A stretch of DNA of 64,000 nt. Origin: Flavobacterium sinopsychrotolerans. Lineage in GTDB: Bacteria; Bacteroidota; Bacteroidia; Flavobacteriales; Flavobacteriaceae. The position numbers and the translations under genes are program-made. The stretch is from positions 62,001 through 126,000 of the forward strand of contig NZ_FODN01000003.1 of the NCBI RefSeq assembly GCF_900110375.1, given 5' to 3'. Below are positions 36,133 through 45,080 of this stretch, one piece after another (the stretch's first letter is position 1; every line of letters starts with the position of its first letter). The notes beneath the pieces were generated by a model, which saw only the letters and a program-made list of their open reading frames with translations, was not told the DNA's origin and did not search any database.

Positions 36133-37155
36133 TTATTGTTTTGTCCATTTTATAAATTCGTCCATAACTTCTGTCCAATGTTCTTTTTCGTAATTCGTTG
36201 TTCCATCACTTTCAACTTCAAAAAAGTTATGTTCTAAATTTAAGTATCTTTTATATGTTAAATTATCTTTTGAGTTTTGGATATAGAATAAAGGAACTAA
36301 ATCACATAAATCAGAAGCAATATCATTTGTTCCATATGCTAAATAAGTAGGTATTTTAATTCGTAACCAATCATTTAATAATGGTCTTGAAAATGATTTC
36401 CAAGCTAATAAGTGCGGTTTTTGAATTAAAGTATCTTTATTAAAAGCGTCTTTATACATTTGGTACGTATTTTCAATTTTGTCATTAGCTTCGACCCAAG
36501 TAATTTCTTTTCTTTCAGCTTCCTTTCTATAATTTCTAATATTTTGGTCTATTCTTCCAAATGGATTTGCTGCAAATAATCCTAAATGTGTAACTTTTTT
36601 GTTATTCAAGGCAATGAGTGTTGCCACTTTAGAACCTTGAGAATGTCCAGCAACTATTAACTTTGAATTATCTACCCATTTTTGTTTTCGTAAAAATTTT
36701 AAAACTTTTTCTGCTCTGTATTCATAGTTCTCTAAAAAATCTGCTTTTACATATTCTTTATCAAATCCATCAGGTTCTTTTTCATTTGGAATGTAACAGT
36801 AAGATTTATTTAGGTATTTTTCGGCAACAATTACTGGAGTTTTGGGCATTGAAATGACAATTAAATGATAGTTCTTTTTTATCTCATTTAGGTCAAAATT
36901 TGTAATACCACCGCCTATCATCCACATATTTTCTTTTTCTGGTTTTACGAATAATGGCATTGGCAAAGAACCTTGACAAAATAAAAAAACGGGTTTTATT
37001 TCATCTAATTTAGTGTCAATTACTACAAAATTAATGGTATCCTTTTCCTGTTTAATACTGAATTGAATTGCTTGATTATTTATTATATCAAGTTTTTGCC
37101 CAAAACTTATTTGGATGAAAAGAAATAAGAATAATGTCGCTTGTAGTTTTTTCAT
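36133..37155 (-). CDS. Secreted alpha/beta hydrolase, second copy type
   Basis: 340 residues with a signal peptide (LFLFLFIQISFGQ). Catalytic residues are Ser in VAGHSQGSK, Asp in GTNDIAS and His in LEHNFFE. It has little similarity to the neighbouring hydrolase outside the catalytic motifs, so it is not a recent duplicate. An insertion of about 90 residues lies between the nucleophile and the acid. It is same-stranded with the first hydrolase, and the two are separated by the structured spacer. The substrate is unknown. Confidence 0.8.
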   Translation of the reverse strand: MKKLQATLFLFLFIQISFGQKLDIINNQAIQFSIKQEKDTINFVVIDTKLDEIKPVFLFCQGSLPMPLFVKPEKENMWMIGGGITNFDLNEIKKNYHLIVISMPKTPVIVAEKYLNKSYCYIPNEKEPDGFDKEYVKADFLENYEYRAEKVLKFLRKQKWVDNSKLIVAGHSQGSKVATLIALNNKKVTHLGLFAANPFGRIDQNIRNYRKEAERKEITWVEANDKIENTYQMYKDAFNKDTLIQKPHLLAWKSFSRPLLNDWLRIKIPTYLAYGTNDIASDLCDLVPLFYIQNSKDNLTYKRYLNLEHNFFEVESDGTTNYEKEHWTEVMDEFIKWTKQ

Positions 37156-37620
37156 ACTATATCTGTCAACTTTTATGTAGGTCTTACAATATTCAGACTT
37201 TATGATAGATCAAATATATTGTTTTATTCTTACAAATTATTAGAGGCTCTTTTATTAGTTTCGGGTATTAGAACATATATTATAGTGTATAATTAGAGAA
37301 TTGAATATTTAAGTTCAGTTCCAGAAGGTATTTATCCGATCGCATAAAAGTTTGATGTAATCTGTTTTATAATGAGTAATGATCAGACTTTTTAAATAAG
37401 ATATTAATTGATTTTGATCGTGTGCACGAGAGAGAAACTCGCGCCAAGGGGGAGTTCATAAATCTCAGATTTCAAAATAAACAAAAAATATTCATGGCCT
37501 GTTACTGTTATGGGGTATTAATGAATCTTCTATTTCAAGTCTGAATATTCCTATTCCAAAAATCCTCGCTAGTATTTTCCTATTACCTCTTACATGTAGA
37601 GGAAATATTAACCATTGGCT
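37156..37620. other. Gene-free stretch with two repeat elements
   Basis: It holds a long direct repeat (37374-37453, see entry) and, at 37470-37605, a degenerate composite of tail C (AAAAAATATTCATGGCC) followed by tail B (CTGAATATTCCTATTCCAAA). No gene is seen. Confidence 0.55.
37374..37453. repeat. Direct repeat DR1, left copy
   Basis: GAGTAATGATCAGAC, then ATTGATTTTGATCGTGTGCACGAG and CTCGCGCCAAGG. It aligns along its whole length with 47373-47453 in the same orientation, with scattered mismatches and small gaps. The two copies bound about 10 kb carrying the two-component system and the TerB/VWA cluster. Confidence 0.65.
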
Positions 37621-38742
37621 TTACTTAATATATTTATCAATCATATACTGCGTAATTGGTTTTAAAGGCTTTTCATTTTCAGGGTTAAAACCTGGTCCAT
37701 TAAAAAAATCCAGATGATCTCCAGTTTTACAATACCACAATATTGGTTTATTATGTTTAAAAAAGGTTGTGGTATCACAAATTTCAATTTTTCTAAAATT
37801 CAGCATATTTTTATTTAGAGGCATCGTTGAATACAAGTTTACAAGACCCACTGCTTGGGTTTCACAAACAACTGCTTCAAAATGGTCTTTTTGCCATTGC
37901 ATGCACTCTTTTTTGGGTAAAAAAACATACCCAAAACCACACAACATTGTAAACACTATTAGTCCAGGAATAAATAGCCTTTGTTGAAAAATACGTAAAT
38001 CTTTCTTTTCCAAGGATAATGGTTGCATTGATTTGTCAGGACTAATGCTATTTTTTTTAATAATTGTAGTTACTCCAGAAACATCGCCTTTGTCGCTACT
38101 TTCAATACTAGCAATGGAGGTATTCTCTTTTTTAAAAGTCTCCTGTCTTGAGAATTTCAGGTAAGGCCGCGGATTAAAATCGACTAATATTGCTGCAATA
38201 TTTACTGCTTCAATATCAGTTAAATCCGTCTCTCCTTTAAAAAATGTCTCAATAGGTCTGAATTTATCTGTTTGGTCTTTTAATTTATTGGAGCAATTTA
38301 AAACATAGTCAAATTGAAAAAAAGCGGTAAAGCTTCTTAAATCATCAGTGTTAGCGTTATTCTTAAATAACTCACCACATAATTTCCTCAATTTGGCGCG
38401 AGAAGGATTTAGCAAAAAACTGGAATGGATACCAACCTTTTCAATCTCATACTTCAATTTAACCTCTGCCTTATAATCTTCTAAAGTATTTTTCACCATA
38501 AGCTTAAAGGAATTTTTAGGAATTTTCAGGAATGCCCGGTATTGCTGGGAATCATAGGAATTCCGCATCAATTTTACTGCTGAAGCGTCATTACTTTGCT
38601 TCAGAATTAGTTCTTGTTCTATTTCGCGATACGGACAAATGTACAAAACTACTTCTATAAAAGTGAGGCTATACTGAAGAGAATTTTTATTCCGGGAAGT
38701 ATAATTAAACGATTCCGTACTAGCCCACTTTACTTCCCGCAA
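37621..38742 (-). CDS. Flavobacterial conserved hypothetical protein with one transmembrane helix
   Basis: 373 residues. The middle (NPSRAKLRKLCGELF, then DDLRSFTAFFQFDY, FRPIETFFKGETDLTDIEAVNIAAILVDFNPRPYLKF) matches a widespread flavobacterial family of unknown function. A transmembrane helix lies at about 262-282 (LFIPGLIVFTMLCGFGYVF), and the C-terminal tail contains several Cys. The N-terminal 30 residues may be spurious; a later start is possible. It is divergent from the small lipoprotein gene of the two-component operon, with a nested inverted repeat between them. Confidence 0.7.
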   Translation of the reverse strand: MREVKWASTESFNYTSRNKNSLQYSLTFIEVVLYICPYREIEQELILKQSNDASAVKLMRNSYDSQQYRAFLKIPKNSFKLMVKNTLEDYKAEVKLKYEIEKVGIHSSFLLNPSRAKLRKLCGELFKNNANTDDLRSFTAFFQFDYVLNCSNKLKDQTDKFRPIETFFKGETDLTDIEAVNIAAILVDFNPRPYLKFSRQETFKKENTSIASIESSDKGDVSGVTTIIKKNSISPDKSMQPLSLEKKDLRIFQQRLFIPGLIVFTMLCGFGYVFLPKKECMQWQKDHFEAVVCETQAVGLVNLYSTMPLNKNMLNFRKIEICDTTTFFKHNKPILWYCKTGDHLDFFNGPGFNPENEKPLKPITQYMIDKYIK

Positions 38743-38767
38743 CCAAAAAAACTGTTCTCATTTTAAT

Positions 38768-38816
38768 GGTTTGGCCTTTACTAATTATTCGATAAAAGAT
38801 ATCGAACGGCCAAACC
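38768..38816. promoter_or_regulatory. Nested inverted repeat between divergent genes
   Basis: The outer arms GGTTTGGCC (38768-38776) and GGCCAAACC (38808-38816) are perfect. Inside them TTCGATA (38788-38794) and TATCGAA (38800-38806) form a second perfect palindrome. It sits 28 bp before the small lipoprotein start. It could be an operator of the adjacent two-component system, a cruciform, or a transcriptional hairpin of the leader. Confidence 0.6.
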
Positions 38817-38843
38817 TATGTCAAATTTTTAACAATTAAAGTA

Positions 38844-39077
38844 ATGAAAAAAATATTTTTTACAGCTGCTATGGCAGTATCGGGCTTAGTTATGGTTTCG
38901 TGTGATGTGGATGCGATTGACAGTGCCACTAATCAAGCGAAAGATTTTGGAGTTCATAAAAAAGGTCTGGAGTTCAACGAAAGCCATGTTAGTCCATTGA
39001 ACAATACAAGTACTCTTATGGCTACTGAGGGACCCGGTGACGACGTAATTATTATTACACCACCGAAAAAACCTTAA
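38844..39077 (+). CDS. Small lipoprotein preceding a TPR histidine kinase
   Basis: 77 residues with a lipoprotein signal (AAMAVSGLVMVSC) and a short polar tail ending in IIITPPKKP. Small lipoproteins of this kind commonly precede a TPR kinase and a response regulator in Flavobacterium. The kinase starts 52 bp downstream on the same strand, so they probably form an operon. The protein may serve as a ligand or accessory factor of the kinase sensor; this is inference. Confidence 0.7.
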   Translation: MKKIFFTAAMAVSGLVMVSCDVDAIDSATNQAKDFGVHKKGLEFNESHVSPLNNTSTLMATEGPGDDVIIITPPKKP

Positions 39078-39129
39078 TTATAAGTATTTGTTTATAATAA
39101 ATTGCTAATTTCGGGGAAAGTAACATTTT

Positions 39130-40848
39130 ATGGTGCGTTCCTCGATTTTAGTTTTATTGTTGTTAGTTGCAATTGTATCTTGCCAAAAAGGGTCAGAAAC
39201 AACTTTTGTGAATCTTAAAAATAGAGAAACTACTAAAAGTGTCCTAGCTAAGAAATTCTCCAATTTAGGAGATTCTTATTACACTGCAAAAAGATTTGAT
39301 AGTGCCTATTATTATTACAATAAATCAAAAGAGATATTTGAAACTGAAAAAGACAGCACATATTCTGCTTACACTTTAATTCAGTTGGCACGAATCCAGC
39401 TCACATTTGGTGATTATAGTAACAGCGAAGAAACGTTGACCGAGGCATTACCTTATATGCATGATAATTTACAATATCAGGTAGCTGCAAATAATTTATT
39501 TGGCATCGCGGCAAAAGAGCTAAAGAATTATGGTGATGCCGTTTTTTATTACAATAAAATCTTAAAAACTGCGAGCGATTCACTATTGAGGGTTACGCCC
39601 CTCAATAACATAGCAAACGTATATATAGAACAAAAAAAATATAAGGATGCAATCATTCTTTTAGACCCCCTTCTAAAATCGAATCTTTTAGATACGCTGC
39701 CATATAAAAAAGCCATCATTACTGATAATTTGGGGTTTGCTTATTATAAATACGGTAGTATTAAAAAAGGTGAAGAATTAATGAATCAGGCTTTAGCAAT
39801 CAGAACTAGCATTAACGATTCTTATGGAAGTATTGAAAGTTATTTGCATTTAGCCGATTATTATCAAAATAAAGATTACCAAAAATCAAAAGAGAATGCA
39901 CTACATGCTTATGATGAAGCAACAAAGCATCAAAGTATTGACGAACGACTAGAAGCCTTGGGATTTTTAATGTCACATAATCAAGAAAAAGGAGTAAATG
40001 CATATGCCAAATTGTATGTTAACCTAGACGATAGTATTAAAAAAGTCAGGAATAATGCTAAAAATCAATTTGCTAAAATTAGGTATGATTCTAGAAAAGC
40101 CATACTAGAAAGTATCAAATATAAGGGACAAAGGGCAGAAATCCTTTTGCAGCTTGAAACACAAAAGAGCCAAAAGTACTTGTTCTTTTTTGGATTTGTT
40201 GCATTACTTGGAGGGATAGGATTTATAGTCAATTATTACAAAAGTAAAACCAAACGAGAACGCTTAGAGGCCAATTATACTACTGAAACCCGAATTTCCA
40301 AAGAACTCCATGATGAATTGGCTAATGATGTTTTTTATGCGATGACTTTTGCTGGAACTCAAGATTTGCAGAATCCAATAAAAAAAGAAACTCTTTTAGA
40401 TCATCTTGATAAAATATATGTTAGAACACGAAATTTTTCTAAAGAGAATAGTCCTGTAGAAACTGGAGAACATTTTGAACAGAATTTAAAACAAATGCTT
40501 CATAGCTATAAAAGCAGTAGTACCGAAGTTATTATTAAAAATGGTAACGCAATAGATTGGTCCAAAGTCCAAACAGAAAAAAAGATAGCCATACAAAGAG
40601 TATTGCAAGAACTTATGGTTAATATGAAAAAACACAGTCAAGCCAGTTTTGTTATCATTGGTTTTGATTTGGAGCAAAATACTCTCAGAATTGACTATTC
40701 AGATAATGGAGTTGGATTTTCACAGCAACTAATTTTAAAAAATGGTCTTCAGAATGCGGAAAACCGTATTGAGACTTTAAAAGGAATACTTACTTTTGAT
40801 TCTGAAACCAATAAAGGTTTCAAGGCTAAGATTTTAGTTCCAAAATAA
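39130..40848 (+). CDS. TPR-containing sensor histidine kinase (HisKA_3 type)
   Basis: 572 residues. A lipoprotein-like N terminus (VLLLLVAIVSCQ) is followed by TPR repeats (40-300), one transmembrane helix (YLFFFGFVALLGGIGFIV), then the dimerisation helix with the phosphoacceptor His in KELHDELANDV, and a HATPase domain (VLQELMVNMKKHS, DNGVGF). This is the NarX/DesK-like class. The response regulator gene starts 9 bp later. The signal is unknown. Confidence 0.9.
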   Translation: MVRSSILVLLLLVAIVSCQKGSETTFVNLKNRETTKSVLAKKFSNLGDSYYTAKRFDSAYYYYNKSKEIFETEKDSTYSAYTLIQLARIQLTFGDYSNSEETLTEALPYMHDNLQYQVAANNLFGIAAKELKNYGDAVFYYNKILKTASDSLLRVTPLNNIANVYIEQKKYKDAIILLDPLLKSNLLDTLPYKKAIITDNLGFAYYKYGSIKKGEELMNQALAIRTSINDSYGSIESYLHLADYYQNKDYQKSKENALHAYDEATKHQSIDERLEALGFLMSHNQEKGVNAYAKLYVNLDDSIKKVRNNAKNQFAKIRYDSRKAILESIKYKGQRAEILLQLETQKSQKYLFFFGFVALLGGIGFIVNYYKSKTKRERLEANYTTETRISKELHDELANDVFYAMTFAGTQDLQNPIKKETLLDHLDKIYVRTRNFSKENSPVETGEHFEQNLKQMLHSYKSSSTEVIIKNGNAIDWSKVQTEKKIAIQRVLQELMVNMKKHSQASFVIIGFDLEQNTLRIDYSDNGVGFSQQLILKNGLQNAENRIETLKGILTFDSETNKGFKAKILVPK

Positions 40849-40857
40849 TATACCAAT

Positions 40858-41526
40858 ATGTTTACAAAAGTTTTAATTGCGGATGATATTGATTTTAATG
40901 ATTTGGGTGCTGCCCAGATACTAAATGAGCTTGATGTTCTCGAAATTCAATATGCAAAATATTGTGATGAAGCTTTGTTAAAGATAAAAAAAGCACATTT
41001 AGATGGTGCTCCTTTTCAACTGCTTATTTCTGATTTGTCCTTTAAAGCGGATCACCAGCTGAATAAACTCAATTCGGGCGAGGAATTGATAGCTGCGGTT
41101 AAAAAGCAGTGTCCTAACATTAAAATAATTGTTTTTTCGATTGAAGACAGAGCACATCGTATCAAATTGCTATTTGATGAGCTGCATATAGATGGCTATG
41201 TAATAAAAGGCAGAAACACAATATACGACCTAAAGAGAGCCATTCAAAAAGCCTACAATAATGAACCAGAAAACGTTTCTCCTGAATTGTTGTATCTGCT
41301 TCAAGATAAAACTACAAGAGAAATAGATAATTATGATGTGCGATTAATCAAGTATCTCTCCATAGGAATATCCCAAGAAAATATGGAAACGGTATTTAAA
41401 CAAGAAGGCATTAGCCCTAATAGTAAAAGTTCTATTGAAAAACAGGTCAGTAAACTCAAAATTTATTTCAAAGCAAATAATACGGTACATCTGGTAGCAA
41501 TAGCCAAGGATTTGGGCATTATTTAA
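40858..41526 (+). CDS. Response regulator with C-terminal LuxR-like helix-turn-helix
   Basis: 222 residues. The receiver domain has the acidic pocket in LIADDIDF and the phosphorylatable Asp in LLISDLSF, and a Lys in VIKGRN. The C-terminal part (residues 155-222) has the helical spacing of a LuxR-type HTH although the motif is diverged. It is partnered with the kinase directly upstream and followed by a terminator at 41565-41587. Targets may include the downstream TerB/VWA cluster or its own operon. Confidence 0.85.
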   Translation: MFTKVLIADDIDFNDLGAAQILNELDVLEIQYAKYCDEALLKIKKAHLDGAPFQLLISDLSFKADHQLNKLNSGEELIAAVKKQCPNIKIIVFSIEDRAHRIKLLFDELHIDGYVIKGRNTIYDLKRAIQKAYNNEPENVSPELLYLLQDKTTREIDNYDVRLIKYLSIGISQENMETVFKQEGISPNSKSSIEKQVSKLKIYFKANNTVHLVAIAKDLGII

Positions 41527-41564
41527 AGTTTTTCCTAGTAAACACTCATTTAAATTTCACATTC

Positions 41565-41587
41565 AAGCTCCTTCAGGGGCTTTTTTT
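41565..41587 (+). terminator. Terminator after the two-component operon
   Basis: AAGCTCC, TTCA loop, GGGGCTT, then a T-run. It follows the response regulator stop by about 40 bp. Confidence 0.8.
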
Positions 41588-41683
41588 ATTGCTTAAAGAA
41601 AATAAAGAGTCAGATTGTGGTTTACCGTAAGGTGTTGAATTTTAATGGTTTTATTTTTGAAATAAATTATTAAATTAAAAAGT

Positions 41684-41890
41684 ATGATAAAGTTTTATGT
41701 GAACAAAAATGCACAACCAAACGGTGACCATGAAGTGCATACTGAAGATTGTAGCTATCTTCCAAACTCTGACAATAGAAAATATTTGGGAGAATATTCA
41801 AATTGTAAACCGGCAGTTGCAGAAGCGAAGAAAACGTATCCTAAATCAAATGGATGCAGAAAATGCTCTAATCAATGTCATACCACTTAG
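41684..41890 (+). CDS. Small Cys/His-rich hypothetical protein
   Basis: 68 residues without a signal peptide. The pattern HTEDCSYLP, LGEYSNCKPAVAEAKK and CRKCSNQCH resembles a small family in which paired Cys and His could hold a metal. It is the first gene of the envelope cluster that follows. The function is unknown. Confidence 0.65.
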   Translation: MIKFYVNKNAQPNGDHEVHTEDCSYLPNSDNRKYLGEYSNCKPAVAEAKKTYPKSNGCRKCSNQCHTT

Positions 41891-41900
41891 GATTCAAGTG

Positions 41901-42149
41901 ATGGGCTTTCGATTTCAAAAAAGAATTAAACTTGGAGGAGGACTTGGCTTAAATATAAGTAAGTCTGGGATTTCTCCAAGCTTAAGAACAAAGGCTGGAA
42001 CTATTAGTAATAAGGGTTTCTCGGTAAGGACTGGAGTACCGGGTGCTTCTTATAGAAAATCATTTAATACATCAAAATCCAGTGGATGTCTATTTGCATT
42101 TATCATGTATTTGGGTTTAGGTGTCGTATTTTATCAACTCTTTAATTAA
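41901..42149 (+). CDS. DUF4236 domain protein (short)
   Basis: 82 residues. The DUF4236 pattern is plain: MGFRFQKRIKLGGGLGLNIS, then SGISPSLRTKAGTISNKG and TGVPGASYRKSF, followed by one C-terminal hydrophobic segment. I chose the ATG at 41901 because the domain starts there; the longer upstream frame only mirrors the preceding gene. A second DUF4236 protein lies at 45081. The domain has no known function. Confidence 0.75.
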   Translation: MGFRFQKRIKLGGGLGLNISKSGISPSLRTKAGTISNKGFSVRTGVPGASYRKSFNTSKSSGCLFAFIMYLGLGVVFYQLFN

Positions 42150-42161
42150 GAAAAATCTATT

Positions 42162-42431
42162 ATGAAACTATTTTTATACTCCTTTTTATTTTTCCTTTTT
42201 ACTTGGACTGCTTCAAGTCAAACAAATTCAAAAAAATTAATTGCTTCAACCTGTGAGAGCAGGGGATGTTCCGGTTCTGAATATTGCGCCGCCTGTAAAA
42301 ATTGTTCGGGTTGTAAGCACTGTGCTAAAGAAGGAGGAACCTGCGGTGTTTGTGCGCCTACTCTAAAAAAGGAACCTGTTTCAAAAAACATTAAAAGTAG
42401 AAAAAATTCAAAAAAAGCAAGAAAATCTTAG
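42162..42431 (+). CDS. Secreted Cys-rich small protein
   Basis: 89 residues. A signal peptide (FLFFLFTWTASSQ) leads a Cys-rich core with CxxC-like pairs (CESRGC, YCAACKNCSGCKHCA, CGVCAP) and a Lys-rich tail. The pattern may bind metal or form disulfides in the periplasm. I know no family function. It begins 12 bp after the DUF4236 gene. Confidence 0.65.
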   Translation: MKLFLYSFLFFLFTWTASSQTNSKKLIASTCESRGCSGSEYCAACKNCSGCKHCAKEGGTCGVCAPTLKKEPVSKNIKSRKNSKKARKS

Positions 42432-42478
42432 TTTGAATAAAGTAAATAAGACATTTTTAATAATCTAATTTTCAAAAT

Positions 42479-42889
42479 ATGAATTCAAATCCTAGTATGA
42501 CTATTCAATTGAAAAGTCATTTCCTTCGACTTTATCAAATGGCTTTAACAGATGATCAATTTGACGTATTAGAACTTCAAATGCTATATCATTTTGCGGA
42601 TGAACGTGGGATTCCAAAAGAAGAACTCGATAAACTTTTTCTTAATCCAATCAATACCGAGTTGAGTATTCCAGAAAATTTAGATACAAGGATTGAATAC
42701 TTATACGATTTTGCCAGAATTATTTGGGCTGATGAGAAGGTAACAGATGATGAATTAAATATGCTCAAAAAATACTGTCGTAAATTTAATTTTTTAGATG
42801 AAAACATAAACGAGTTAACTGGTTATCTAATTGATTGTGTTAAGAAAGGCATTAGCAAAGAAGAAATTATTAATCAACTAAACTCTTAA
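42479..42889 (+). CDS. TerB-like protein
   Basis: 136 residues, all-helical. Two TerB-type segments with acidic positions (LTDDQFDVLELQMLYHFADE and IIWADEKVTDDELNMLKKYC) resemble the tellurite-resistance-type TerB fold, which binds metal and occurs in envelope stress and phage-defence contexts. It is followed 3 bp later by a membrane protein gene, so the two are coupled. Confidence 0.7.
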   Translation: MNSNPSMTIQLKSHFLRLYQMALTDDQFDVLELQMLYHFADERGIPKEELDKLFLNPINTELSIPENLDTRIEYLYDFARIIWADEKVTDDELNMLKKYCRKFNFLDENINELTGYLIDCVKKGISKEEIINQLNS

Positions 42890-42892
42890 GTT

Positions 42893-44161
42893 ATGAAATC
42901 ACTAACACAGTTATTCAGTCTAAAAAAAGTTGATGAAGCTCCAAAAAATAGTATTGATGAAAATGAAAATGACAGGGAACAAATAAGAATAACCTATTAT
43001 CAGAGTGGCTTTGCCGCATCAATAAAAGCGACTGGAAAACCAATCGTTTTAAAAGCTTGCCTTCAAAATTTATACATGAGTTTTGAAGATCAATGTCGAA
43101 AACAAAAATTAGAGCAAGACCGTTTGAAACAACCTTACAGGGAAGAACAAGAAAAAAATAGGACAGAACTAAAAAAGTGTGAGGCGGCAATTGGAATTTA
43201 TGAAAAAAAAGAACAAGATCTGAATGAAGATGTTGGTCAGATAAAAAGTGAAATCGTTGAAGTAAAACGCAATCCTGACAAATTTGGAATTGAAGACGGC
43301 AAAGGTCTAAAAGCACATTTTTATATCGGATTGGTCTTATTACTCCCCATAACACTTTATTTAGTGGTATTTTATATTTCAGCCTCTTATTCTGCATTTT
43401 TCAAAGAGTTTTCAAATGATAGTTTAACAGCTGCCATTTTTGATGCAGATGCATTGACAAACTCATTTAAAGCAAGTTGGTTAGAAGGGGTTTTAGTAAT
43501 TACTATTCCTTTTGTCTTCATGGGATTAGGCTATGTAATTCATATGGTACAAAAAGTAAAGGGTATCAAAAATATCATTAGAATCATTGGTTTATTTATT
43601 ACGACATTTTTGTTTGACGCACTTCTGGCTTATCAAATTGAGAAAAAAATATATGAATTTAATAAAACTACTGATTCCTCTCCTTATAATTTAGATATAG
43701 CATTAGGCGAAGCTGAGTTTTGGATGATCATATTTGCTGGATTTGTAGTGTATATTATTTGGGGACTTGTTTTTGATTTTGTGATGAAAGAATTCGAAAA
43801 TATCGATAAAATCAGAGCATACATTAGAGGACAAAAAGGAAAACTTATTGATTTAGAAAAACTAGCAACGGAATATAGTAATAAAGTCAATGATTTTAAA
43901 CAACAGATAGTTACTATTAATGGTAAGATTTCAGAACTCCAATCAAAAATAGATGGTTTTGTATTTCCAGTGAAAGAATATCTTCATTATCATCATCAAT
44001 ATAAAGAAGGCTGGTTTCAGGCGATTAATACTGAAATAGCTTTGCCTCATAAGGAGAAAACAGAATTATTGGTAAACTGTGATATTTTATCAATAGAGCA
44101 TTTGGACAAGCTAAATCTAATTGATCCTGATTTTCAACATTTAGTATATTCTAAAAACTAA
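42893..44161 (+). CDS. Polytopic membrane protein with flanking coiled coils
   Basis: 422 residues. Cytoplasmic coiled coil at about 60-130, four transmembrane segments between about 142 and 300 (LVLLLPITLYLVVFY, VLVITIPFVFMGLGYVI, IIGLFITTFLFDALLA, FWMIIFAGFVVYIIWGLVF) and a second coiled coil at 305-355. The architecture resembles DUF4407-type proteins in this window but without detectable sequence similarity. It is in the operon TerB, this gene, VWA protein, DUF4236 protein. Confidence 0.75.
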   Translation: MKSLTQLFSLKKVDEAPKNSIDENENDREQIRITYYQSGFAASIKATGKPIVLKACLQNLYMSFEDQCRKQKLEQDRLKQPYREEQEKNRTELKKCEAAIGIYEKKEQDLNEDVGQIKSEIVEVKRNPDKFGIEDGKGLKAHFYIGLVLLLPITLYLVVFYISASYSAFFKEFSNDSLTAAIFDADALTNSFKASWLEGVLVITIPFVFMGLGYVIHMVQKVKGIKNIIRIIGLFITTFLFDALLAYQIEKKIYEFNKTTDSSPYNLDIALGEAEFWMIIFAGFVVYIIWGLVFDFVMKEFENIDKIRAYIRGQKGKLIDLEKLATEYSNKVNDFKQQIVTINGKISELQSKIDGFVFPVKEYLHYHHQYKEGWFQAINTEIALPHKEKTELLVNCDILSIEHLDKLNLIDPDFQHLVYSKN

Positions 44162-44165
44162 TCTT

Positions 44166-45068
44166 ATGAAAGCTATTTTAAAAACTATTTTAGTGTCATT
44201 TTTTATCGTTTCTGTATATTCTTGTAAACAAGATGTCGAAAATAAGAATATAACGAAAATTGGTCACCCAATTCAGGAAAATTATAACATTAGTATACTT
44301 CTGGATTTATCGGACAGGATTAGTGTCAAAAAAAATCCCAACCCAACAATGGAATATTTTCAAAGAGATTTAGGGTATATAAAATCCATTTCTGAAGCCT
44401 TTACTCAACATTTGAGATCAAAAAGAATAAGACAGATGGATGATAAAATGCAATTATTTTTCAATCCGGAACCATTGGATCCCGAAATTAATTCTATTTC
44501 TAAAAAATTAAGAATTGCTATTGATAAAAATAATGCGTCCAAAGAGTATCTGAATTCAATAAATTCAAATTATGCCGCTCAGACTTTAAAAATATACGAG
44601 TCTGCAATAAAAGATGATAATTTTATAGGCTCAGATATATGGAGTTTTTTTGAAAATAAAGTGAAAGATCAGTGTATAGATTATAAACACAGAAATATAC
44701 TTGTAGTCTTAACTGATGGATATATTTTTTATGAAGATACCAAAATAATAGAAGGAAATTTAACTACTTATATCACTCCGGAACTAGTTAGAAAAAACGG
44801 ATTGAATAATAAAGATTGGAATGAAAAATTTCAAAACAAGCATTATGGTTTTATAAAAGCAAACGATGACTTATCAAATCTTGAAGTTCTAGTTTTAGGA
44901 ATAAACCCAAATAAAAATAATCCTTATGAAGAAAAAGTAATCCGTGCCTATTGGAGTAAATGGTTTACAGAAATGAAAATAAAACATTTTGAAATTAAAA
45001 CTGCAGACCTACCCTCCAATATGGATGCAATCATTAAGAACTTTATATTAGATAAAAATCATCAATAA
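44166..45068 (+). CDS. Lipoprotein with von Willebrand factor A-like domain
   Basis: 300 residues with a lipoprotein signal (VSFFIVSVYSC). The body starts with a MIDAS-like DLSDRIS, contains the later VVLTDGYIFYED strand and a C-terminal helix set that fit a VWA fold, which binds divalent metal and protein partners. It begins 4 bp after the membrane protein gene. Together with TerB this resembles ter-type operons, in which VWA and TerB proteins form surface or membrane complexes. Confidence 0.7.
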   Translation: MKAILKTILVSFFIVSVYSCKQDVENKNITKIGHPIQENYNISILLDLSDRISVKKNPNPTMEYFQRDLGYIKSISEAFTQHLRSKRIRQMDDKMQLFFNPEPLDPEINSISKKLRIAIDKNNASKEYLNSINSNYAAQTLKIYESAIKDDNFIGSDIWSFFENKVKDQCIDYKHRNILVVLTDGYIFYEDTKIIEGNLTTYITPELVRKNGLNNKDWNEKFQNKHYGFIKANDDLSNLEVLVLGINPNKNNPYEEKVIRAYWSKWFTEMKIKHFEIKTADLPSNMDAIIKNFILDKNHQ

Positions 45069-45080
45069 ATAAGTAATCCT

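Noticed and set aside
35972..36178. Short open frame between the two hydrolase genes
   Set aside because: It covers the structured spacer and the end of the second hydrolase gene; no homology pattern or signal is seen.
41709..41900. Longer form of the short DUF4236 protein
   Set aside because: The added part is the out-of-frame shadow of the preceding Cys/His-rich gene; the domain starts at the ATG at 41901.
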